This document shows positions 1 to 6,837 of a DNA stretch of 16,699 nucleotides, one piece after another; position 1 is the first letter of the stretch, and each line of letters begins with the position of its first letter. Position numbers and translations under genes: made by a program. The DNA is taken from positions 1 to 16,699 of the forward strand of contig SKXH01000189.1 of NCBI GenBank assembly GCA_007128495.1, written 5' to 3'. Origin of the DNA: Bacteroidota bacterium (lineage in GTDB: Bacteria; Bacteroidota; Ignavibacteria; T3Sed10-11). The notes under the pieces were generated by a model. It saw nothing but the letters and a program-made list of their open reading frames with translations, had not been told where the DNA came from and made no database searches.

Positions 1-111
1 ATAGTTCACGAACTCGGCTTAAGCTTTGCATTCCCGAGTCAAACGGTTTATTTCGGCGATGATTTAAATGTTAAATCGTCCAACGGAACCGATCCGACGC
101 TCCCTCATTGA
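1..111 (+). CDS. MscS-family mechanosensitive channel, C-terminal fragment
   Basis: This is the last 36 codons of a gene that begins before the window, read in frame 1 and ending with TGA at 109-111. The visible peptide contains ELGLSFAFPSQTVYFGDD. It resembles the end of the cytoplasmic cage domain of MscS-type channels, where a phrase like 'GI-x-F/I-PFP-x-x-T-V/L-Y/H-L' is typical. Such proteins form inner-membrane channels that open under membrane tension. Only the tail is visible, so the family call rests on one short motif and the subfamily cannot be given. The ending is hydrophilic (KSSNGTDPTLPH). No intrinsic terminator follows. Confidence 0.6.
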   Translation: MVHELGLSFAFPSQTVYFGDDLNVKSSNGTDPTLPH

Positions 112-130
112 TCGATTGATAATTATGTGC

Positions 131-229
131 TAAAAATTGAATGTGCTCCAAAAGGTTACTTGCACCACCGATTACACGGATGAAAACTTACATCCTGATG
201 TTACTAAAAAAATCCGATAAATCTGTGGC
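131..229. repeat. Intergenic repeat with imperfect inverted arms (copy A)
   Basis: Positions 131-174 align with 12729-12774 in about 38 of 46 columns, including an identical 13-nt core AAAAGGTTACTTG. Copy A also carries an imperfect inverted repeat: the arm at 165-181 pairs with 212-228, matching at 13 of 17 positions around a 30-nt spacer. The arm words (CCAC-GATT-CGGAT type) look like dispersed 'CCACGGATTACACGGAT' repeats that I recall from intergenic regions of various environmental bacteria; that comparison is from memory. The rest of the 261-base gap to ccoS shows no gene. Confidence 0.55.
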
Positions 230-291
230 TTAAAATAACAACTCACTTTTCAGAGTAGTCTCAAAATTTTAGATTTTATATCGTTTTATTA

Positions 292-320
292 TTGCAAATA
301 ATCTATGTTTTTCTTACATT
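292..320 (+). promoter_or_regulatory. Candidate promoter for the cco-act operon
   Basis: TTGCAA at 292-297 and TACATT at 315-320 are separated by 17 nt, a sigma-70-like arrangement 52 bases ahead of the ccoS start in a very AT-rich stretch. It is the best-spaced pair in the upstream region, but chance matches are common in such AT-rich DNA. No convincing full FNR/CRP palindrome (TTGAT-N4-ATCAA) is present, though ATCAA occurs as a half-site at 326-330. Confidence 0.3.
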
Positions 321-372
321 TTTCTAATCAAAAACGTAAACATACCAAAAGTTTGTAGAGTAGTAATTAATC

Positions 373-588
373 ATGAATCTTCCTTTAGCGGCACTTCTTG
401 TTGTACTTGTAGCCGTTATAGCTGCCTCGATTGCTCTCGCTGCCTTTTACTGGGCTGTTCGGCGCAAGCAATTCTCCATTCGAGATCTTAATGAGGGGGC
501 GTATACCATTTTCGATTACGATGAACCAGTTGGTAAACCACAGGATGTAATGTTCGATGACTCCAGAAAGCAAAACAAAAAGCAATGA
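373..588 (+). CDS. ccoS: cbb3 oxidase maturation protein CcoS
   Basis: A small membrane protein (71 aa) matching CcoS in length and layout. It has one N-terminal transmembrane helix (about residues 4-28), then the family-like FYWAVRRKQF at the membrane exit and an acidic stretch containing YTIFDYDEP. CcoS is needed for cofactor insertion into the catalytic subunit of cbb3 oxidase, probably together with the copper ATPase CcoI; this is known from the family. It is the first gene of the respiratory train, and its end overlaps ccoN by 32 nt. No Shine-Dalgarno sequence is evident before ATG 373, whose upstream region is AT-rich. The C-terminus is basic and polar (SRKQNKKQ). Confidence 0.85.
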   Translation: MNLPLAALLVVLVAVIAASIALAAFYWAVRRKQFSIRDLNEGAYTIFDYDEPVGKPQDVMFDDSRKQNKKQ

Positions 589-2035
589 TGCAACAGAACG
601 CGCAAAAGCGTTTCATCAATCCGAATTAATTGATGATACCGAGCTTCGCGTAAGAATCGACGAATCGCTTGCGAGTGCAGTGGCCATTTTCTTTGCAACC
701 TCGCTTTTCTGGCTTTTTATCGGTTCTATTTTCGGATTGATCGCATCATATAAAATGCACTGGCCTGATTGGCTGGGTGAGTACGCTGTATTGACATTCG
801 GCAGAATCCGGCCTGCACACCTTAATACGGTCGCATACGGCTGGGTATCACTCGCAGGAGCAGGTGCATTGTTATGGATGACCTCCCGTTTAACACGTAT
901 ACCGATCAAGTGGGGGTGGATGCTCTTTATTTCCGTAATATTGTGGAATGTCGGTGTAGCGTATGGAACTGCTGCAATTATATTCGGATACAGCCGGGGT
1001 ATGGAATGGCTTGAATTCCCGCGAATAGCCGGTGCGATTATAGCGGTCGGTTTCGTGTTTTTTGCACTACCGATTTTAAAAACGTTTATTCATCGAAAAG
1101 TGAACCATATCTATGTGAGTTTGTGGTATATTCTTGCATCGGTGGTATGGTTCCCGCTTCTCTATCTTACCGCAAACTTCGGGCATTATCAGGGGGTGGT
1201 CGAAGCGGGTATGAATTGGTGGTACGGCCACAATCTGCTTACCGTCTGGGTGACGCCTATCGGGCTTGCAATGGCATATTACTTCCTGCCGAAAGTGATC
1301 GGCCGTCCTATCTATAGTTATTATCTTAGTTTGCTCGGCTTCTGGTCGTTCGCTCTTTTCTACAATTGGAACGGCATCCACCATCTCATTGGGGGACCGC
1401 TCCCGACGTGGTTGATAACGGTCTCAATCGTTGCAAGTGTTATGATGGTTATTCCCGTGCTTGCCGTTGCAGTGAATCATCATATGACCACATTTAAACA
1501 TTTTCATGTGCTCAAATTTAGCCCAACCCTTCGATTCACTGTATTTGGGGCAATGGCTTATACTGCGGTGAGTTTGCAGGGATCAGCGATGGCTTTACGA
1601 TCCATCAATGAAGTTACCCACTTTACTCATTATACCGTAGGACACGCTCATCTTGGAGTGTATGCATTTTCGACAATGATCCTTTTCGGCGGTATTTATT
1701 ACATTATGCCGCGCCTCGCTAAATGGGAATGGCCGTATCCGGGTCTGGTGAAGTGGCATTTCTGGTTAACAGCCATAGGAATAATTATTTATGTCGTTGC
1801 GTTAACCATCGGCGGCTGGTATCAAGGACTCGATATGAATAATCCCGACAAAGATTTTATGGAATCGGTGCTGAATACAATACCATATCTGTATTTGCGC
1901 AGTCTCGGCGGTACCTTGATGGTCGTCGGACATTTGATCTTTATATATCATTTTGGACTTATGATTAAACGGGCAGGACCACAGCGTTTTGCGCCGCCCT
2001 GGTTTAAAAAGCCCGAGGAGGAATCTGCCGTATGA
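557..2035 (+). CDS. ccoN: cbb3-type cytochrome c oxidase subunit I (CcoN)
   Basis: The catalytic subunit of the proton-pumping, high-affinity cbb3 oxidase (492 aa, about 12 membrane helices). It reduces O2 at the heme b3-CuB site. Visible ligands are H88 in RPAHLNT (low-spin heme b), H225 in WYGHN and the pair H275-H276 in NGIHHL (CuB), and H363 and H365 in GHAHLG (heme b3 and heme b). Y269 lies six residues before H275, the position of the cross-linked active-site tyrosine in characterised cbb3 enzymes, and the spacing of all these sites agrees with Pseudomonas stutzeri CcoN as I remember it. ATG 557 is chosen because the next in-frame Met falls after the first membrane helix; the start lies inside ccoS. 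The stop overlaps the ccoO start (ATGA). CcoN is not fused to CcoO here, as it is in some relatives. Confidence 0.97.
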   Translation: MTPESKTKSNDATERAKAFHQSELIDDTELRVRIDESLASAVAIFFATSLFWLFIGSIFGLIASYKMHWPDWLGEYAVLTFGRIRPAHLNTVAYGWVSLAGAGALLWMTSRLTRIPIKWGWMLFISVILWNVGVAYGTAAIIFGYSRGMEWLEFPRIAGAIIAVGFVFFALPILKTFIHRKVNHIYVSLWYILASVVWFPLLYLTANFGHYQGVVEAGMNWWYGHNLLTVWVTPIGLAMAYYFLPKVIGRPIYSYYLSLLGFWSFALFYNWNGIHHLIGGPLPTWLITVSIVASVMMVIPVLAVAVNHHMTTFKHFHVLKFSPTLRFTVFGAMAYTAVSLQGSAMALRSINEVTHFTHYTVGHAHLGVYAFSTMILFGGIYYIMPRLAKWEWPYPGLVKWHFWLTAIGIIIYVVALTIGGWYQGLDMNNPDKDFMESVLNTIPYLYLRSLGGTLMVVGHLIFIYHFGLMIKRAGPQRFAPPWFKKPEEESAV

Positions 2036-2640
2036 TGTTCATTAGATCATTTGTATTTTTCTTTGGTGTGCTTGCGACACTCTTGCTCGGATGGGCAGCA
2101 CTCGTCGGCATACCGGATATTATGATCTCGGAAATAGAACCTCCCGAAGAACTTGAACGATATACCGCTGAAGAAGCTTTCGGCAGAGAAATATACATTC
2201 GTGAAGGATGCGTCTATTGTCACAGTCAACAGGTCAGGCCGGAAGGATTTGGAGCGGATCAGGAACGGTTTTGGGGGCGCCCCTCGGTACCCGCTGATTA
2301 TGTGTATGACCGGCCGCATTTACTCGGTACAATGCGTACGGGCCCCGACTTGTTGAACATTGGTGTTCGACAGACAAGTATTTCCTGGCATATGGAACAT
2401 TTATACGATCCGCGACTCGTTGTTGAGGGATCGACAATGCCGCCGTATCCCTGGCTTTTTGAAGTAAAACGTACGGCAGGACCCGACGACTATGTGCTCG
2501 ATATTCCGGAGGATAGAGTTCCCGATGGAAAGGTTGTCGTTGCTACTCCTGAAGCCGAAGCACTTGTTGAATATTTATTAAGTTTAGATAGATCATACGA
2601 TTCACCACAAAGAGTAGTAGACAATGACGAAGAAGAATAA
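2032..2640 (+). CDS. ccoO: cbb3 oxidase monoheme cytochrome c subunit (CcoO)
   Basis: CcoO (202 aa) is a periplasmic monoheme cytochrome c held by one N-terminal membrane helix (about residues 5-27). It passes electrons to CcoN. The heme site is C60-x-x-C63-H64 followed by SQQVRP, a CcoO hallmark. Further family signatures are LGTMRTGPDLLNIG and the axial methionine M136 in GSTMPPYPWLF. AGGAGG at 2016-2021, 10 nt before ATG 2032, gives a clear ribosome binding site, and the start overlaps the ccoN stop by 4 nt, so translation is probably coupled. The end overlaps ccoP by 17 nt. Length and motifs are normal for the family. Confidence 0.96.
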   Translation: MMFIRSFVFFFGVLATLLLGWAALVGIPDIMISEIEPPEELERYTAEEAFGREIYIREGCVYCHSQQVRPEGFGADQERFWGRPSVPADYVYDRPHLLGTMRTGPDLLNIGVRQTSISWHMEHLYDPRLVVEGSTMPPYPWLFEVKRTAGPDDYVLDIPEDRVPDGKVVVATPEAEALVEYLLSLDRSYDSPQRVVDNDEEE

Positions 2641-3319
2641 GCCGGAAAATCAGAAAGATCCGAAAAAAGATGAACTTGAACCGAACAATACTTTTCGGGA
2701 TGAGGTGACAGAATCCGATGAGTCGGATGTTTATAACATACACGATCAGATAGTATCGCGTGAGAAGGGTGAGCCGGATGAAGGATTTGAACCAACTCCC
2801 TGGTGGGTTTGGACTATAAGCGTTCTTGTCCTTTTTGCAATGGGATTTTATCTCGGAAAGTATAGCGGAACATTCGGTACGATGGCACATCAAGTGGAAA
2901 TGCCCCCCCGCATCGCCGAGGAACGTGTAGAACGTGAAGTGAGAGGCGATCAACTATATGCAGGATTGTGTCAGCCGTGCCACGGCTCCGATGGAATGGG
3001 AACACCCGGAAGATATCCACCCCTCGTCGATTCGGAATGGGTTGTCCAGGATGCTGAGACACCAACCCGGATAGTTTTATTCGGTGCCGAAGGTCCGATG
3101 GAGGTGCTCGGTGAAACCTATAATGAAATTATGGATCCCTTTGAACACCGGCTCGATGATAGAGAGGTGGCTGCGGTAGTAAATTATATACGAACTTCAT
3201 GGGGAAACGACGCCCCGGAAATTGATCCGGATCGCGTTGCCGAAATACGGGAAGAGCATGAAGGCAGAGGACGCTGGCGTGCGACAGAACTTCAAGCACT
3301 AAGGAACGCTCAGGAATGA
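2624..3319 (+). CDS. ccoP: CcoP-like membrane-anchored monoheme cytochrome c
   Basis: A 231-aa cytochrome c in the ccoP position of the operon. It has a charged, acidic cytoplasmic N-terminus of about 58 residues, then a membrane helix starting PWWVWTISVLVLF (about 60-78), as in the CcoP N-domain, and a periplasmic cytochrome c domain. There is one heme motif, C116-Q-P-C119-H120; M170 in NEIMDPF is the likely axial ligand, and VNYIRTSWGN closes the fold. Textbook CcoP is longer (about 300 aa) and carries two hemes, so this version lacks one heme domain. It probably takes electrons from ACIII and hands them to CcoO. It overlaps ccoO at the start and actA at the end (ATGA), which puts it at the junction of the two complexes. 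It could instead be an operon-specific linker cytochrome. Confidence 0.82.
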   Translation: MTKKNKPENQKDPKKDELEPNNTFRDEVTESDESDVYNIHDQIVSREKGEPDEGFEPTPWWVWTISVLVLFAMGFYLGKYSGTFGTMAHQVEMPPRIAEERVEREVRGDQLYAGLCQPCHGSDGMGTPGRYPPLVDSEWVVQDAETPTRIVLFGAEGPMEVLGETYNEIMDPFEHRLDDREVAAVVNYIRTSWGNDAPEIDPDRVAEIREEHEGRGRWRATELQALRNAQE

Positions 3320-3825
3320 ATCAAAACTTTTTATATCCTCTCTATATAATTCTGTTTGTTGGATTTACAGCTTTACTTATTGTTGTCGGTTGTGAACGAC
3401 AACCTACTCATCCCCGGCAGCCGATAGATTTTAGTCATAAAGTTCACGTCGGAGAATATAAAATTGATTGTGAATACTGCCACAGCGGTGTCCGATCCGG
3501 GCCTGTAGCAGGTATACCATCGGTACAGACATGTATGGGATGTCATCAGCTTGTGGCTGCAACCGAACCCGAGATAATGAAACTCCGTGAGATATGGGAA
3601 CGCGGCGAACCGATACGATGGAAACGGGTGAATGTAGTTGCAGATTTCGTTTATTTCGATCACTATCCGCACGTGAGTGAAGGCATTTCGTGTGAAACCT
3701 GCCATGGTGACGTCGGTCAGAAAGATGAATTACTTCCCACACCGCATCTGCACAGTATGACATGGTGCGTGGATTGCCACGACACGTATGAAGCGAGTAA
3801 GGATTGTATGATCTGCCACAGGTAA
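3316..3825 (+). CDS. actA: ACIII subunit ActA, pentaheme cytochrome c
   Basis: A 169-aa multiheme cytochrome with five CxxCH motifs at C52, C73, C126, C151 and C164. Extra histidines H41 and H44 (FSHKVHVG) and H116 and H119 (FDHYPHV) are suited as distal ligands, giving the cytochrome c7/class III-like pattern of ActA. The N-terminus is a membrane or lipoprotein signal (about residues 8-25) ending in VVGC26, a plausible lipobox. In known ACIII, ActA sits in the periplasm and relays electrons from the ActB Fe-S clusters outward. The start overlaps the ccoP stop by 4 nt, so it is expected to be co-translated with the oxidase genes. Other periplasmic pentaheme proteins share the motif count, but the following actB-actF genes make ActA the best call. 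Confidence 0.93.
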   Translation: MNQNFLYPLYIILFVGFTALLIVVGCERQPTHPRQPIDFSHKVHVGEYKIDCEYCHSGVRSGPVAGIPSVQTCMGCHQLVAATEPEIMKLREIWERGEPIRWKRVNVVADFVYFDHYPHVSEGISCETCHGDVGQKDELLPTPHLHSMTWCVDCHDTYEASKDCMICHR

Positions 3826-3868
3826 TGGAATAATAAAGCATAAACGGCAATTAGTTTAAATTAATGGT

Positions 3869-6808
3869 ATGGAAATTAAACGTCGAGATTTTGTAAAACT
3901 AATCGGAGCAGCATCGGTAGCGACAGCGTTACCCGGTTGTACGCGGCAGCGTCCCCGTAATCTTATACCGTATGTAATACCTCACGAAGAAATACAACCC
4001 GGTAAAGCTGTATGGTATGCAAGCGTATGCCGTGAATGTCCGGCCGGGTGCGGGGTTCATGTACGTGTGCGCGAGGGGAGAGCGGTGAAAGTTGAGGGCA
4101 ATCCGGTGCATCCTGTCAGCGAAGGAAAACTTTGTTCACGCGGGCATGCGTCACTCCAGGGGCTATATAATCCGGACCGGATACAGCAGCCGCGCCGAAA
4201 ACGCGAAGACGGACGATGGGAACGCATAGCGTGGGACGATGCTCAGGAACTTATTGCAGATAAAATAAAAGATTTAATCGACGAAGGACGCGGAGATAAT
4301 ATTGCTTTTATCAATTCACATCAGACCGGAAGTCTCGATGCACTAATTAATGAATTTTTAAATACCGTCGGCTCAGCACGCCGGTTAAATTATGAACCCT
4401 TCGGATATGAAAGTGTCAAGAAAGCAAGCGACACGGTTTTTAATGTAGAGAAGATCCCTCAATATAAATTTAACGAGGCGAACTACATCATATCGTTTGG
4501 ATCGGATTTTCTTGAAACATGGATGTCGCCTGTAAAACACGCACGGGAGTTCGGTGCCGCACGGGAATTACAAAATAGCCGGATGGTTCCGTTCCTGCAC
4601 GTCGGCCCGCGTCTATCAATGACAGCAACAAACGCCGATGAGTTCATTAAAGTAAAACCGGGACGTGAATATGCTCTTGCGCTTGGTATGGTGCACGTTA
4701 TAGTTCATGAAAATATTGCACGCGGAATTCCCCGTGCCCAGCTAAATCATGTCAGAGCGGTCGTCGAGGATTATTTCCCGCGTGAAGTCGAACGTATCAC
4801 GGGGATACAATTTGAAAAAGTGGAAAAACTCGCCCGGACATTTGCCGCCGCAAATCCCGGTCTTGCCGTTGCCGGAAACCCGTCACTTGACGGCAATAAC
4901 GGTGCGCTTACGACGGCTGCCGTTCATTTACTCAATTACGTTTGCGGCAATATCGGCCGTACTGTCGTATTTGAGCAAACCGATCTTCTTGAAAACATCG
5001 ATTCGTATGCGAATATGCGTCGTTTCGTCAGATCGATGAAGCAGGGTGAAGTCTCGGTACTATTTGTGTATGATTCAAACCCCTCCTTTACGATGCCTGA
5101 GGCATCCGGTTTTAATGCAGCACTCGAGAAAGTCGAACTGAAGGTAGCATTATCATCGTATCTTGATGAAACCTCCGCACAGGCGGATTTGATATTGCCT
5201 GTAAATTCCCCGCTTGAAAGCTGGGGTGACTACGAACCATCGGATGGTGTATATGGATTGATGCAGCCATCGATGAAACCGGTATTTAATACGCGGATGG
5301 CAGGAGATATTTTATTATCATTAAAGGCACTGTTAAACAATGATGAAAATGATGCATCGTTCTATGATTATGTGAGAGAGCGGTGGCGTGAAATCCATCA
5401 GCGTTTAGCACCAAACACCGACTTTGAAGAATTCTGGGTGGGGTCGCTTGCAAACGGCGGCAGGTTTACCGATGCACAAACAATGACCGTTCAACTTAAT
5501 GACCGGTTCGCGAAACAGACCCTCGAAGAATTAAAAGATCGCGAACCCGTTGAACAAAACGGATTCGAGTTGATGACTTATCCGTCAATGAATCATTATG
5601 ATGGGCGCGGTGCCAACCGACCGTGGCTGCAGGAAATCCCCGATCCGATGACACAAATGACGTGGGAAAATTGGGTTGAGATACATCCCGATGATGCGAA
5701 CCGGCTTGGTATTCGTAATGGCGATAAGATTGAAGTGCGTTCGTCATATGGTGTGATCGAATTACCTGCGTACGTATATGAGGGAATTCAACCGGGTGTT
5801 GTTGCAATTCCTGTCGGCCAGGGTCATAGCGAATATGGCCGGTATGCAGAGAACATCGGAGCCAGTCCGATATTGCTGCTATCGGCAAGTCTGGCAGATG
5901 TTACGGGGAGCGTAAAGTGGTCGGGGCTGGATGTATCGGTTGTCAATAAACAGGAACGATTGAGAATTGCAAATGTTGCCGGCAGCGATGTTCAGGGCGA
6001 GCGCCCCTTTCTTCAGGTAGTTACGGTGGAAGAGTTGATACGCAATTCAACACGGGAAGAAAAAGAAGAATATCCGCAGATCTATGAACCGCACGAATAT
6101 CCCGAACACCGCTGGGGTATGACCATCGATTTAAATAAGTGCATCGGGTGCAGCGCATGTGTCACCGCCTGTTACTCGGAGAATAATATTCCGGTTGTCG
6201 GTAAAGAGGATGTCCGCCGCGGACGAGAGTTAAGCTGGATACAAATTCAGCGGTTCTTCGATGCCCGGGAGGATTCTGACAACGGTCGGTTCCTCCCGAT
6301 GTTATGTCAGCATTGTACGGCTGCACCGTGCGAACCTGTTTGCCCGGTATTTGCGGCATATCATACTAATGAGGGATTGAATGCACAGGTCTACAACCGG
6401 TGTATCGGAACGCGTTATTGTTCCAACAACTGTCCGTATAAAGTCAGACGATTTAATTGGTGGGATTATGACTTCCCTTCACCGTTGAACTGGCAGTTAA
6501 ATCCCGACGTGACGGTACGAACAAAAGGCGTTATGGAAAAATGTACTTTTTGTGTGCAGCGTATTACCGATGCGCGGCAGGAGGCGCGGCTCGAGGGACG
6601 TGATATACGTGACGGTGATGTCGTTCCTGCATGCCAGCAAACATGTCCGACCGATGCGATTGTGTTCGGTGATTTGAAAGATCCTGACAGCAGGGTGAAC
6701 CAATTACGTGAGCGGAACAAAGCACGCGGATATCATGTACTCAATGAATTGAACACACAACCGGCAGTCATGTATTTAAAAGATGTTGTGGAAGAGACAA
6801 CCTCATAG
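3869..6808 (+). CDS. actB: ACIII subunit ActB, molybdopterin-oxidoreductase-like/Fe-S fusion
   Basis: A 979-aa fusion of a molybdopterin-oxidoreductase-like domain (about 50-700) and a four-cluster ferredoxin domain (about 745-965), the usual ActB build. The N-terminus has a Tat motif (R5-R6-D-F-V-K) and a lipobox-like LPGC24, so folded export and lipid anchoring are likely. Fe-S cysteines fall in four groups: 758/761/764/768, 813/816/821/825, 845/851/855 and 892/895/922/926. In the third group T848 stands where a cysteine would be, which fits three [4Fe-4S] clusters plus one [3Fe-4S]. The first domain keeps C54-x2-C57-x3-C61-x27-C89, a cubane motif, but I see no candidate Mo-coordinating Cys. 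ActB moves electrons from the quinol site to the c hemes. It starts 43 nt after actA. The nearby ATG 3864 is out of frame. Confidence 0.96.
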   Translation: MEIKRRDFVKLIGAASVATALPGCTRQRPRNLIPYVIPHEEIQPGKAVWYASVCRECPAGCGVHVRVREGRAVKVEGNPVHPVSEGKLCSRGHASLQGLYNPDRIQQPRRKREDGRWERIAWDDAQELIADKIKDLIDEGRGDNIAFINSHQTGSLDALINEFLNTVGSARRLNYEPFGYESVKKASDTVFNVEKIPQYKFNEANYIISFGSDFLETWMSPVKHAREFGAARELQNSRMVPFLHVGPRLSMTATNADEFIKVKPGREYALALGMVHVIVHENIARGIPRAQLNHVRAVVEDYFPREVERITGIQFEKVEKLARTFAAANPGLAVAGNPSLDGNNGALTTAAVHLLNYVCGNIGRTVVFEQTDLLENIDSYANMRRFVRSMKQGEVSVLFVYDSNPSFTMPEASGFNAALEKVELKVALSSYLDETSAQADLILPVNSPLESWGDYEPSDGVYGLMQPSMKPVFNTRMAGDILLSLKALLNNDENDASFYDYVRERWREIHQRLAPNTDFEEFWVGSLANGGRFTDAQTMTVQLNDRFAKQTLEELKDREPVEQNGFELMTYPSMNHYDGRGANRPWLQEIPDPMTQMTWENWVEIHPDDANRLGIRNGDKIEVRSSYGVIELPAYVYEGIQPGVVAIPVGQGHSEYGRYAENIGASPILLLSASLADVTGSVKWSGLDVSVVNKQERLRIANVAGSDVQGERPFLQVVTVEELIRNSTREEKEEYPQIYEPHEYPEHRWGMTIDLNKCIGCSACVTACYSENNIPVVGKEDVRRGRELSWIQIQRFFDAREDSDNGRFLPMLCQHCTAAPCEPVCPVFAAYHTNEGLNAQVYNRCIGTRYCSNNCPYKVRRFNWWDYDFPSPLNWQLNPDVTVRTKGVMEKCTFCVQRITDARQEARLEGRDIRDGDVVPACQQTCPTDAIVFGDLKDPDSRVNQLRERNKARGYHVLNELNTQPAVMYLKDVVEETTS

Positions 6809-6837
6809 TTAATGTGTTTATTAATTGATTATTGATT

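Noticed and set aside
320..330. FNR/CRP-type operator before ccoS
   Set aside because: Only the right half-site ATCAA is present; the left half does not match TTGAT at the required spacing.
2543..2953. Minus-strand frame of 136 codons across ccoO/ccoP
   Set aside because: Antisense to two certain cytochrome genes, with no recognisable domain or start signal.
6832..6837. TTG start two codons before the chosen actC ATG
   Set aside because: No Shine-Dalgarno supports TTG over ATG 6838, and the TTG belongs to the repeated TTGATTATTGATT leader.
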